Below the pieces are notes generated by a model, which was not told the DNA's origin, ran no database searches, and saw only the letters and a program-made list of their open reading frames with translations. A DNA stretch of 64,000 nucleotides, from assembly GCA_021298215.1 (NCBI GenBank), contig JAJTEE010000004.1, positions 81,676 to 145,675 on the forward strand. The letters run 5' to 3'. This stretch comes from Alphaproteobacteria bacterium (GTDB lineage: Bacteria > Pseudomonadota > Alphaproteobacteria > Paracaedibacterales > CAITNM01). Below, one piece after another: positions 15,620-23,926 of the stretch; the first letter of the stretch is position 1, and every line of letters begins with the position of its first letter. The position numbers and the translations under genes were made by a program.

Positions 15620-17494
15620 TTACAGCTTGTATTGACTGCGCCATTGTTGAAACATCAACGCAAGCCACAATTTGTATTGATAATTATACGATCCACACTG
15701 ATGTTTATCCCACGTCTGTTCAAGTGCCGACGCGCTGATGCCAAACTCTTCCAAAGAAGAAGAAAATAGCAAACTATGCGCCCAATCTTTTAAATCACCA
15801 CGTAACCATGTATCAATCGGTACGCCAAAGCCCATCTTCGGCCTATCAAATAATTTTTCTGGCACATATGATTTCAAAATTTCTCTCAAAATCCACTTAC
15901 CTTTACCGCCTCGAAGTTTCAGATGCTCTGGCAATTGCCAAGCAAGAGCTATCAAACGATGATCGAGCAACGGCACACGCGCCTCTAAACTCACCTGCAT
16001 ACTTGCTCTATCCACCTTTGTCAAAATATCACCCGGCAGATACGTCAGCATGTCCCAATATTGAAAATTCTCAATGCTATCTTTTAAAAGAGGATGTTTT
16101 GCAAAATGATTTTCTGCCCCCGTATTCCAATGATGCACAAGCATTGCATAACAATCCGCTATATCTTTTGCTTCAAATAAATGAATTCCTCGCTCAATTT
16201 TGTCTGCTAAGCGATGTGGACAGCCCGGAATTTTTTCCAATGTTTTCCAAAACGATAAAGGCAAACATCGCAGTTGCTTTATCAACCATTTCAAGAAACA
16301 TGGTGTATAGCTTTTCATCCTCCACAAGCTTCTACCCACTGTATAGCGATTATACCCTGCAAAAAGCTCATCACCTCCATCACCAGAAAGGCTCACTGTC
16401 ACATGATTTCTCGCTAATTTTGAAACCAAATACGTTGGAATTTGCGAAACATCCGCGAAAGGCTCATCGTACGTAGAAGCTAAATTTGGAATCACATTTT
16501 GCGCTTCTTGGGCTGAAACATAAAATTCGTGATGATCGGTCCTCAAATGCTCAGCAATTTTTTTGGCAAATGGCGCTTCATTATAATTAGGAATATCAAA
16601 CCCAATCGAAAACGTTTTAATACGATCAACCGATTGTGACTGCATTAAACTCACCACCAACGAGCTATCAATACCGCCTGATAAAAACGCCCCTAATGGC
16701 ACATCCGCCTGACAACGCCTTTTCACCGCGTCTTTCAAAAGCGCATGCGTTGAATCAATCCATTCCTGATCACTTTTTTTCTCATGGTAGTTTTTAGCTT
16801 GAGAAATCCCCTCACCTAAATCCCAATAAGCAGATGTTTCATGCCTACCATTAGCATGCAACTGTACTACCGTTCCAGGCTTCACTTTTTGCAAATTTTT
16901 AAAAATACACGCTGCTTCTGGAACATACCCAAATGCAAAAAATTCTTGCGCCACGTCTGCATTTAATTCAGCTTTCCAGGCAGGATGCTGCATCAAACTT
17001 TTTGGCTGCGATCCAAACAACCATACATTATCCATATAGCCAAAATACAAAGGCTTTATACCTACACGATCACGCACTAATGTTAGTATTTGCGTTTTTT
17101 TATCCCAAACCGCAAACGCAAACATACCAATAAATAACTTAACCGAGGCCTCAATACCCCATGCATCAAAAGCTGCCAACATTATTTCAGTATCAGAATG
17201 CCCTTTAAAATTGATATCGCAAAAGGATGTTTTAAGCTCTGCGCCATTAAAAACCTCGCCGTTATAAACCATCACATAGCGTCCAGAATGAGAAACCATG
17301 GGCTGATGTCCTGCTGGCGATAAATCAACAATTGATAAGCGTCTATGTGCTAACGCCACTCCCTGCTCATGATCCACCCACACTCCATGAGAATCAGGCC
17401 CACGCAAATAAATATCTTGCGCCATTGCCTCGGCAAGTTTTTCGTAATTTGAAAATTTTTGATGAGGATCCCAAAAACCGGTAATACCGCACAT
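15620..17494 (-). CDS. asnB: Asparagine synthetase (glutamine-hydrolysing)
   Basis: Converts aspartate, ATP and glutamine to asparagine. I place the start at the ATG at 17494, giving MCGITGFWDP, because the catalytic Cys must become residue 1 after Met removal; an in-frame TTG two codons earlier would bury it. The N-terminal Ntn glutaminase domain carries RGPDSHG, LAHRRLSIVDLSPAGHQPM and YNGEVFN. The synthetase domain carries the PP-loop GAFLSGGIDSSLV, SIGFDIPNYNEAPFAK and SLSGDGGDELFAGYNRY. At 624 residues it belongs to the long AsnB group often found with polysaccharide genes; some of these amidate other sugars or peptides, so specificity for Asp is likely but not certain. Confidence 0.92.
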   Translation of the reverse strand: MCGITGFWDPHQKFSNYEKLAEAMAQDIYLRGPDSHGVWVDHEQGVALAHRRLSIVDLSPAGHQPMVSHSGRYVMVYNGEVFNGAELKTSFCDINFKGHSDTEIMLAAFDAWGIEASVKLFIGMFAFAVWDKKTQILTLVRDRVGIKPLYFGYMDNVWLFGSQPKSLMQHPAWKAELNADVAQEFFAFGYVPEAACIFKNLQKVKPGTVVQLHANGRHETSAYWDLGEGISQAKNYHEKKSDQEWIDSTHALLKDAVKRRCQADVPLGAFLSGGIDSSLVVSLMQSQSVDRIKTFSIGFDIPNYNEAPFAKKIAEHLRTDHHEFYVSAQEAQNVIPNLASTYDEPFADVSQIPTYLVSKLARNHVTVSLSGDGGDELFAGYNRYTVGRSLWRMKSYTPCFLKWLIKQLRCLPLSFWKTLEKIPGCPHRLADKIERGIHLFEAKDIADCYAMLVHHWNTGAENHFAKHPLLKDSIENFQYWDMLTYLPGDILTKVDRASMQVSLEARVPLLDHRLIALAWQLPEHLKLRGGKGKWILREILKSYVPEKLFDRPKMGFGVPIDTWLRGDLKDWAHSLLFSSSLEEFGISASALEQTWDKHQCGSYNYQYKLWLALMFQQWRSQYKL

Positions 17495-17572
17495 AATCAA
17501 TAAATATTAAAAGGCTATTTTGCAAACCTAGCAAATATACGGATGACAATAAAGATGATGGGAAATAAAAAA

Positions 17573-17648
17573 TGGCGTCCCCAACGGGATTCGAACCCGT
17601 GTTGCCGCCTTGAAAGGGCGATGTCCTAGGCCTCTAGACGATGGGGAC
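17573..17648 (-). tRNA. tRNA-Glu (anticodon TTC)
   Basis: On the minus strand the sequence folds into a full cloverleaf. The acceptor GTCCCC pairs with GGGGAC, the anticodon stem CGCCC/GGGCG-like arm holds a CTTTCAA loop with anticodon TTC, and the T arm has GGTTCGAATCC. CCA is encoded at 17575-17573. It begins 181 bp upstream of, and divergent from, mrp. Confidence 0.97.
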
Positions 17649-17829
17649 TTGGAATGAACTATACGGTTAAATTGCTTTTTCGTCAACGAATTTTGCGCTT
17701 CTGTTTGTATATCTCCGTTTATTTGAATAATATGCTTAATAAATTTCTTTAACACCCCCATACCTAATCGTTGAGATTTCCCCACCATCAGTGTTAAGCT
17801 GTCGATAATTTTTAAAGCTAAACTTTTAC

Positions 17830-18858
17830 GTGGAAACAGCAATTCGTCAATCGTTACAAAATCTCACGCTACCAGGAACCACCCTGTTAGCGCTTGATTT
17901 GCTGGAGCACATCCAAATTGATGAAACTAAAGCTCTCTTGGTATTTAGGCTCCCTGAGGATTTTGCAACATCAAACAAAACTTGGGAGCAAGCAATTCAA
18001 CGGGAATGCGAAAAGATTTGCCCTCTACCCATCATGATTTCGTTTCATCGTCATACAACAAAAGAAAAAGTAGCTACGTCTGGTATCGTAGGTGTGCGCC
18101 ATGTAATAGCCATTGCTTCAGGAAAAGGCGGCGTGGGTAAATCTTCTATTTGCCTGAATCTTGCTCTTGCTACGCAATCACTAGGACTTAAGGTTGGCAT
18201 CTTAGACGCTGATATCTATGGCCCCTCACTGCCCACCATGACAAACATCTTCGAAAAACCAGACGTTGCTCCTGGAAAAAAACTCATTCCTCATCACAAA
18301 TTTAATCTCAAACTGATGTCGATGGGTTTCATGGTGCCAAAAGATGCCGCCGTTATTTGGCGTGGTCTTATGGTGCAAAGCGCCGTCACACAAATGCTTG
18401 GTGACGTTTTATGGAATCACGACGGCTTTGAGCTAGATATACTTTTCATTGATCTTCCCCCAGGCACTGGCGACGCGCAGCTAACCATGGCTCAAAAAGC
18501 CAATCTTTCTGGCGCCATCATTACCACAACCCCACAAGAACTCGCCCTTATTGATGCGCGCCGTGCTATTAAAATGTTTGAAAAGGTAAATATCCCTATC
18601 CTAGGTATCATCGAAAACATGAGCCATTTCCACTGTCCAGGCTGCGGTCTTGATTCACATATTTTTACAAAAGATGGAGCCCATACGGAATGCCTCCAGC
18701 AGAAAATTTCTCTGCTTGGCTCTATCCCACTCGATATCGCCTTTAGAGAATCCGCTGACAAAGGCGAACCATTTTTCATCAATTACCCATCACACCCTAT
18801 CAGCAATATCTTTAAAGACATCGCGCAACATATAAAAACAGAGGTCATGCATGGCTAA
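17830..18858 (+). CDS. mrp: Iron-sulfur cluster carrier protein Mrp/ApbC
   Basis: A P-loop ATPase that carries and transfers 4Fe-4S clusters to apoproteins. The first 85 residues are a MIP18/DUF59-like domain. The Mrp domain follows, with deviant Walker A SGKGGVGKSS (97-106), DADIYGPSLP (126-135), DLPPGTGDAQLT (208-219), and the cluster-bridging CPGC (Cys269, Cys272). The GTG start at 17830 is the first usable one. The 3' end overlaps prmA by 8 bp, so the two are co-translated. Confidence 0.94.
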   Translation: METAIRQSLQNLTLPGTTLLALDLLEHIQIDETKALLVFRLPEDFATSNKTWEQAIQRECEKICPLPIMISFHRHTTKEKVATSGIVGVRHVIAIASGKGGVGKSSICLNLALATQSLGLKVGILDADIYGPSLPTMTNIFEKPDVAPGKKLIPHHKFNLKLMSMGFMVPKDAAVIWRGLMVQSAVTQMLGDVLWNHDGFELDILFIDLPPGTGDAQLTMAQKANLSGAIITTTPQELALIDARRAIKMFEKVNIPILGIIENMSHFHCPGCGLDSHIFTKDGAHTECLQQKISLLGSIPLDIAFRESADKGEPFFINYPSHPISNIFKDIAQHIKTEVMHG

Positions 18859-19753
18859 ATATCTCGTCCGCTGCGTTGTACCCTACACCATCGTTGAGTC
18901 CTTTCAGCAAGCTCTAGAAGATATCTGCGAAAGCCTCATCGTCTTTGAAGACTCCACCTCCGCCCCCGCTCCCATCACGGATGAAAACGGCTTTCCCATT
19001 TCCAGCCTCTTTCAAGTGGATATGCTCTGCGAAGATGTCGACGTGCAAAAATGTAAAGCCCAAGCCGAAACAGCAGCTGCTCTTTTAGGCACAAATATTT
19101 CAGCAATCGTTGAAGAAGTTGAAAATACCAATTGGTTACTTGCTTGCCATCAGGGTCAGCCAGAAATTCACGTGCATCCTTTTGTCATTCACAGTTCAGA
19201 AAGTACTGCCATTTTAAAGCCTGGCAGCATTGGTTTAAAAATCAATGCTGCAACTGCCTTTGGCAGCGGCGAACATCCCACCACGCAAGGATGCCTCAAG
19301 CTTTTCGTACAACTTGCTAAAAAACATCAATTTAAAAATGTGCTCGATATGGGTTGTGGCAGTGGTGTGTTAAGCATTGCCGCAAAAAAACTCCAACCGC
19401 ACATGCACGTCACAGCTGTTGATATTGAAGCCGAGGCCGCGCGTCGCACTCGCCTTAATACCAAACTTAATGGCTGTGAACATAACTACAACGTGCTTTG
19501 CTCAGTCGGATTTCAGCACCCTCAAACCTGGCAACAATACGACCTTTGCTTTGCTAATATCCTTGCAAAACCCCTCGTGCGCCTGGCGCCAAATATGAAA
19601 AAACACATCCAACCCGGAGGCCATATTATCGTTTCAGGTCTACTCGACAAACAGGCTCCTATGGTCATTAACGCTTACATCGCTTGCGGCTTCGCGATTG
19701 ATTCACAAATCAGCATCTCAGGTTGGCGTAGCATTGCATTTAAGAAAAATTAA
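18851..19753 (+). CDS. prmA: Ribosomal protein L11 methyltransferase
   Basis: PrmA trimethylates L11 using S-adenosylmethionine. The 300-residue protein has an N-terminal substrate-recognition region and a class I methyltransferase domain: TAFGSGEHPTTQGCL (about 136-150), motif I VLDMGCGSGVLSIAA, and the catalytic NILAKPLV loop. Its ATG lies within the mrp 3' end. Confidence 0.93.
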   Translation: MAKYLVRCVVPYTIVESFQQALEDICESLIVFEDSTSAPAPITDENGFPISSLFQVDMLCEDVDVQKCKAQAETAAALLGTNISAIVEEVENTNWLLACHQGQPEIHVHPFVIHSSESTAILKPGSIGLKINAATAFGSGEHPTTQGCLKLFVQLAKKHQFKNVLDMGCGSGVLSIAAKKLQPHMHVTAVDIEAEAARRTRLNTKLNGCEHNYNVLCSVGFQHPQTWQQYDLCFANILAKPLVRLAPNMKKHIQPGGHIIVSGLLDKQAPMVINAYIACGFAIDSQISISGWRSIAFKKN

Positions 19754-19768
19754 CTCTGCTTATCAGGC

Positions 19769-20275
19769 TTAATCGTTAGGGCGAGATTTTTTCTTAACAG
19801 GTTCCTGAGCAGACGCATCGATCTCCTCAATCACACCGGGCGAAATCCCATAACTAATACTTTTTGGTGAAACACCTTTCTTTGATTTATTTTTCTTGCC
19901 ATTTCTGCTGTTCACAGTTTTTTTGGGCACTCTCAAACCAATTTTAAAGCTACTTTCTGGCACTATATCTTCAACAGGATCAGCCATCACCACATCAAAA
20001 ACCTCCTCGGTTTTTTCAAGTATGCCAATAAAATCCGGCAACCTCGCGTCCTCGTTATTACTTCCTTGTTCAGAACTATCTTCTCGTTCAGTAAGGTGAG
20101 AGGTAGAAATACTACAGCGCGTACTCAGAGCTCGAGCAAGATCATCGAAACCAGTATCTGCTGAGAGAAACCTTGTATTTCCCCCTAAATCTTCATCTGA
20201 AATATATCCATCCAAATCAGCCGCCTGCATCTCAAGCAATATCACAACCGCGATCATAAAAAGCATTCTAATCAC
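19769..20275 (-). CDS. Small orphan secreted protein with basic patches
   Basis: The product is at most 168 residues. Three in-frame starts (GTG 20275, ATG 20266, ATG 20257) all leave a hydrophobic leader (MLFMIAVVILLEMQA) that looks like a Sec signal peptide. The mature part is largely hydrophilic and probably disordered: an acidic and Ser-rich first half, then a basic stretch NSRNGKKNKSKKG and a C-terminal VKKKSRPND. The two basic clusters resemble eukaryotic nuclear localisation signals, but they could equally bind envelope polymers or nucleic acid. I recognise no family. It is convergent with prmA, with a 15-bp gap. Confidence 0.6.
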   Translation of the reverse strand: MIRMLFMIAVVILLEMQAADLDGYISDEDLGGNTRFLSADTGFDDLARALSTRCSISTSHLTEREDSSEQGSNNEDARLPDFIGILEKTEEVFDVVMADPVEDIVPESSFKIGLRVPKKTVNSRNGKKNKSKKGVSPKSISYGISPGVIEEIDASAQEPVKKKSRPND

Positions 20276-20471
20276 TATAAAACCATTTTTTACATAAAAA
20301 AGTCTTTTATATATAGTGATGATATTAAGAAATGCAATATTAATATAAATAATAAGTGTTTTTATATATTTTCGCGTAAAAGTTCACAACACATCTTTGC
20401 TAAATTGCTTGCGCTTAACGATTTTTTGGCCTATAGGGTAGGTGTTAATTCATCTTAAGAAAGGAGATCTT

Positions 20472-20834
20472 ATGAAAAGAAACCTTCTTATGTCTGCTCT
20501 ATTGTGTTGCACACTTCTGCCAAATTTAACGAATGCAGCAGTTTCTTCACAAAAAACAGAAAGCGACCATGAAATATCTAACTTTAGAATAAAGGAGGAA
20601 GCTATGAATGAAAAATTATCAGCAAAGTGGGATAAACTAGTAGGTTCATTAAAAGAGCAATGGGGTCATCTCACTGATCAAGATTTAGAAAAAGTAAAAG
20701 GAAAAAAAGATCAGCTTATTGGACTCATCAAAGAAAAATATGCTGATTCAAAAGAAGGCGCAAAAGAAAAATACGCCGACTCAAAAGAAGCCATTGAAAA
20801 GAGAATCAATGAACTTCTCGAAAAATTAGATTAA
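20472..20834 (+). CDS. CsbD-like protein with signal peptide and strong internal start
   Basis: The ATG at 20472 is preceded by an excellent AAAGGAG and encodes a signal peptide (MKRNLLMSALLCCTLLPNLT, cut after NA). A second in-frame ATG at 20604 has its own perfect AAAGGAGG and begins the CsbD-like domain: KWDKLVGSLKEQWGHLTDQD, then KGKKDQLIGLIKEKYADSKE. This is the usual start position for free-standing cytoplasmic CsbD stress proteins. A repeated KEKYADSKE unit extends the C-terminus. One gene may therefore make an exported and a cytoplasmic form. Family members are stress-induced, but their biochemical role is not known. A hairpin terminator follows. Confidence 0.8.
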   Translation: MKRNLLMSALLCCTLLPNLTNAAVSSQKTESDHEISNFRIKEEAMNEKLSAKWDKLVGSLKEQWGHLTDQDLEKVKGKKDQLIGLIKEKYADSKEGAKEKYADSKEAIEKRINELLEKLD

Positions 20835-20841
20835 AGCCTAA

Positions 20842-20885
20842 AAACCACCTCTTTCTAAACTGATTGATTTAGGAAGAGGTGGTTT
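20842..20885. terminator. Hairpin terminator after the csbD-like gene
   Basis: AAACCACCTCTTTCTAAA and TTTAGGAAGAGGTGGTTT form a long stem with one mismatch around an 8-nt loop. A run of A on the left and only TTTC on the right suggest it may also serve the convergent RHH gene at 20900-21115. Confidence 0.75.
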
Positions 20886-20899
20886 CATTCAGCTTGAAC

Positions 20900-21115
20900 T
20901 TACCTAAGATCAATCTTTCTCACACTCTTCAAACAAAACACCCTAAGTCGGCTCGCCAAATTTTGCCGCTCATGCTGCTCTTTTTCAATGGAAATAATTA
21001 ATTGCGCCAAGGACATATTTTGCTTTTTACAAATATCATCCAAAACTTCCCAAAATTCAGGCTCTAAACGCACACTGGTAGCATGCCCCTGCACCACTAC
21101 CGAGCGTTTAATCAT
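20900..21115 (-). CDS. Ribbon-helix-helix domain protein
   Basis: A 71-residue protein matching the alphaproteobacterial RHH_4 type: SVVVQGHATSVRLEPEFWEVLDDICKKQNMSLAQLI. The beta strand VRLEP is followed by the two helices. RHH proteins usually dimerise and bind DNA as regulators; targets of this class are not established. It starts 3 bp after the secB stop, so the two genes form one transcript, an arrangement also seen in related genomes as far as I recall. Confidence 0.85.
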   Translation of the reverse strand: MIKRSVVVQGHATSVRLEPEFWEVLDDICKKQNMSLAQLIISIEKEQHERQNLASRLRVFCLKSVRKIDLR

Positions 21116-21118
21116 ATA

Positions 21119-21571
21119 TTACGCTGTGCCTACAGCATCTGTAGTCGCTTGCTGATTACGGTAAAGCGCGGCAAAATCCACTGGCTGCAAATACAAAGGC
21201 GGTAATCCTGCCTGACTTGTTGTATCAGAAACAATCTGACGCGCATAAGGGAATAAGAATGTTGGTGTTTGAATCATCAATAACGTAGGCAACACATCCG
21301 CCGGAACGTTCTGCGCATGGCACAAACCCGCATACTGTAACTCAACCAAAAAAAGTGTTTTTTCTTTGTGCTTCGCCTCAATATTAATCACTAATGTTAC
21401 TTCGTAACTTTCTTCTGTATTTTTTTTGCCATTCGCCTGGATATTTACACTAATCTCTGGCTGCTCTCCTAGCCCAACCCCAAATTCCAATTTATTTTCA
21501 AAAGAAAGATCCCGCACACCTTGAGCGACAATATTAAAAGTTGGTTCTTTTTGAGTTGAAGTTTCCGACAT
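21119..21571 (-). CDS. secB: Protein-export chaperone SecB
   Basis: SecB is a homotetrameric cytoplasmic chaperone that hands unfolded precursors to SecA. The 150-residue protein shows the family pattern: YVRDLSFEN-like VRDLSFENKLEF, VTLVINIEAKHKEKTLFLVELQYAG, and the LPTLLMIQTPTFLFPYARQIVSDTTSQAGLPPLYLQPVDFAALY block in the C-terminal half. A functional Sec-SecB route fits the many signal-peptide proteins in this window. Confidence 0.96.
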   Translation of the reverse strand: MSETSTQKEPTFNIVAQGVRDLSFENKLEFGVGLGEQPEISVNIQANGKKNTEESYEVTLVINIEAKHKEKTLFLVELQYAGLCHAQNVPADVLPTLLMIQTPTFLFPYARQIVSDTTSQAGLPPLYLQPVDFAALYRNQQATTDAVGTA

Positions 21572-21652
21572 ACATAGTTGAGTTTAAAAAGTAATGGTAG
21601 CAGTATCGCGAATATGGTTAAATTTCGCAAGTAAATTTGATACACCACCACA

Positions 21653-22456
21653 TTGACCAATACTGAAAAAGTCATCAACCAACAAGAGTACAGGCTACTG
21701 CTAGGAAAAGTTTTACAAAAATCTCCTGAATGGATTTTTATGCATTTACCGCAGCTTTCTTTAACCATAGATGAAAAGCAAAAATTAAATGAGTTAATAA
21801 ACCGCCGTCTAAAAGGTGAACCAATTGCAAAAATATTAGGGTTTAAAGAGTTTTATGGAAGAAACTTTTTTACGAATAAGCATACTCTTGACCCGCGCCC
21901 AGATTCAGAAACAATCATTGATGCTGTTAAAAAATATTTCTCAAAAGACACCTGCCCCCAAATACTTGATTTAGGGACAGGAACTGGCTGTTTATTTTTT
22001 TCCATTTTAGCTGAGTTTCCTAATGCTTTTGGCATAGGAATCGATTACAGTTGGAGCGCCTTAAAAGTAGCACAAAGAAATCAAGAATATCTAAATCTCA
22101 AGCAACGATCACTTCTACTTCAAGGCGACTGGACGAAAAGCTTACAAGGAAAATTTGACATCATTTTGTGTAATCCACCCTACATCTCTACACATGAAAA
22201 ACTTGATGTATCAACCCTGCATGATCCTAATACTGCGTTATTTTCAGGTCTTACAGGCCTTGAAGATTATCAAAAAATCTTGCCAAGTATCCCCTCTCTC
22301 TTAAAATCAAACGGATTGATATTCCTTGAAATCGGCAAGAACCAAGAAAAGTGTGTTCAAAACATCGCATCGACTGCGGATTTAATCCAAGAAAGCACAT
22401 TCACTGATCTATCTGGCATCGTACGCGTGTTATGCTATAGTGCAAAAAAAAGATAA
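21653..22456 (+). CDS. prmC: Peptide chain release factor N5-glutamine methyltransferase
   Basis: PrmC methylates the GGQ glutamine of RF1/RF2. The protein has an N-terminal helical domain, then LDPRPDSETIIDAV (usually L-I-P-R-P-E-T-E), motif I LDLGTGTGCLFFSIL (105-119), and the substrate-binding NPPYI (174-178). The 267-residue frame depends on a TTG start at 21653 with no clear Shine-Dalgarno sequence; the next ATG would delete 29 residues of the N-terminal domain. It is divergent from secB with only 81 bp between the two starts. Confidence 0.92.
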   Translation: MTNTEKVINQQEYRLLLGKVLQKSPEWIFMHLPQLSLTIDEKQKLNELINRRLKGEPIAKILGFKEFYGRNFFTNKHTLDPRPDSETIIDAVKKYFSKDTCPQILDLGTGTGCLFFSILAEFPNAFGIGIDYSWSALKVAQRNQEYLNLKQRSLLLQGDWTKSLQGKFDIILCNPPYISTHEKLDVSTLHDPNTALFSGLTGLEDYQKILPSIPSLLKSNGLIFLEIGKNQEKCVQNIASTADLIQESTFTDLSGIVRVLCYSAKKR

Positions 22457-22470
22457 GACATTTTAAATAT

Positions 22471-23229
22471 ATGAATAAATTTGACTTGATCTTCTTAGGC
22501 ATTCTCGCAATTTCCGCTATCATCGGGATAGTACGAGGCATTACAAAAGAAATATTAAGCTTACTTTCATGGGTTGGCGCTATATCCATGGCGTACGTCT
22601 TATTCCCCACTACCCAATATTTAGCACGTTCAAAAATCTCTAACCCTTGGCTTGCTGATGGCGTAACCTTGTTTGCTATCTTTATCATTTTTCTTATCAT
22701 ACTCACATTAATCAGCCACTTCCTCACCTCTCGCGTTCGTGCAAGTGCTTTAAGTGGTATTGATCGATCTTTAGGTACAGCTTATGGTCTATTACGCGGG
22801 TGTGCTCTTTTATTTATATTCGAATTAATCGTAAGCTGCGTATGGTTACGCCCTGATCATCCTGATTTTATTAAAGGTAGCAGATTTTCAAACTTCATGT
22901 ACAAAGGTAGCGATACCCTGTATATCGTTCTACCAAAATCTGCTCAAGATTGGATCAAGTCCCTTCAAGAAAAGCGATTAAGTGAACGTAAAGTTCCTTC
23001 AGCAGAAGACATTAAACAAGCAGGGCAAGCAGTGGTGGAAGTGGCGGAACAAGTAGCTCCTGTTGTGCAAGCAGCTATTGACCGAGAAAACCAAAAACAA
23101 ATATCGGCTGAAGAACTAGCAAATTTAAAAACTAAAGAAGCTCCCGAGAAAAAAGCTATTAAAAAAGGCAATGCCAAAAAACAAGAAATTGAAATGGATC
23201 GCCTACTAGATCAAGCCAACGCAGAATAG
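22471..23229 (+). CDS. cvpA: CvpA family inner-membrane protein
   Basis: CvpA-family proteins have four to five membrane helices. They are named for colicin V production and are linked to envelope homeostasis. Here the N-terminal helices (FDLIFLGILAISAIIGIVRG, then LLSWVGAISMAYVLF), ALSGIDRSLGTAYGLLRG and LLFIFELIVSC match the family. A hydrophilic C-terminal tail of about 75 residues, rich in Lys, Glu and Ala, ends AKKQEIEMDRLLDQANAE. It lies 14 bp after prmC and 7 bp before the Sel1 gene. Confidence 0.9.
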   Translation: MNKFDLIFLGILAISAIIGIVRGITKEILSLLSWVGAISMAYVLFPTTQYLARSKISNPWLADGVTLFAIFIIFLIILTLISHFLTSRVRASALSGIDRSLGTAYGLLRGCALLFIFELIVSCVWLRPDHPDFIKGSRFSNFMYKGSDTLYIVLPKSAQDWIKSLQEKRLSERKVPSAEDIKQAGQAVVEVAEQVAPVVQAAIDRENQKQISAEELANLKTKEAPEKKAIKKGNAKKQEIEMDRLLDQANAE

Positions 23230-23236
23230 GAACAAA

Positions 23237-23926
23237 ATGTTAAAGAAAATCACTGTTGTTATTGCCACTCTTTTTCTCGCTTTTTTGCATGCAGAAGAAA
23301 ATCAAACGTCTTCAAAGGTAGAGACAAAAACAAAACCTTCAAAACCCCTTGTTTGCGCCCCTTGTGATGAACCTCTACCCGGCACAGCTCTTTGGCATTA
23401 CATGAAAGGTATCGAAGAACTCATCGGCGTAAAAACAAATCCATATTTAGCGAACGAACATTTTAAACGCGCTGTCGATATGAATTATCCACCAGCTATC
23501 AAAGCGTTGGCCGATAGTTATTACGCTGGCGATGGTATCGATCAAGATAGAAAACAAGCTCTCGTTCTATACATTCGCGCTGCTGATTTAGGAGACGGCG
23601 CAGCACAATTTAACGCAGGCGTCATTTTCCTCCGGGGCTATGCGGGTGAAATAGATTATGTGCTTGCTTACTATTATTTATGCTTAGCAACGATGAATGA
23701 AGGGCTTGATGAGATGGCACAAGATGCAGCTATTTATCGAGACGAGGCAGCAACCAATCTGTCATCAGAACAGTTGCAGGATATTTATCGAAAGCTAATT
23801 AATAATCCCGCTTTAAATCCAAGCAAGAGCTTTACTAAGCCCGACCTGACTCCAAGCTTAAAGTCAGTGGATCAACACCCAGAGAAGCCATTGCAGCTCG
23901 CCAACGGAAATCAAGAGCCGAGCTGA
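23237..23926 (+). CDS. Secreted Sel1-repeat (TPR-like) protein
   Basis: The 229-residue precursor begins with a signal peptide (MLKKITVVIATLFLAFLHA). Two clear Sel1-like repeats follow: AIKALADSYYAGDGIDQDRKQALVLYIRAADLG and GAAQFNAGVIFLRGYAGEIDYVLAYYYLCLA. Sel1 repeats are scaffold modules for protein contacts, and exported versions occur in several intracellular bacteria. An upstream CAPCDEP could be redox-active. The last 30 codons overlap the 3' end of yqgE on the opposite strand by 92 bp, so that tail is probably a late extension. Confidence 0.8.
   Translation: MLKKITVVIATLFLAFLHAEENQTSSKVETKTKPSKPLVCAPCDEPLPGTALWHYMKGIEELIGVKTNPYLANEHFKRAVDMNYPPAIKALADSYYAGDGIDQDRKQALVLYIRAADLGDGAAQFNAGVIFLRGYAGEIDYVLAYYYLCLATMNEGLDEMAQDAAIYRDEAATNLSSEQLQDIYRKLINNPALNPSKSFTKPDLTPSLKSVDQHPEKPLQLANGNQEPS

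Noticed and set aside
15808..16476. Open frame of 222 codons on the plus strand
   Set aside because: It lies wholly antisense to asnB, has no Shine-Dalgarno sequence and a Ser/Tyr/Leu-rich composition typical of antisense frames.
17528..17842. Open frame of 104 codons across the tRNA-Glu gene on the minus strand
   Set aside because: It reads through the tRNA and gives the familiar artefact peptide from tRNA arms (SRGLGHRPFKAATRVRIPLG). It is not a protein gene.
20700..20790. CRISPR-like repeats in the csbD-like gene
   Set aside because: The AAAGAAAAATAyGCyGAyTCAAAAGAAG-type repetition occurs only twice, is in coding frame and has no spacer. No CRISPR array is visible in the window.
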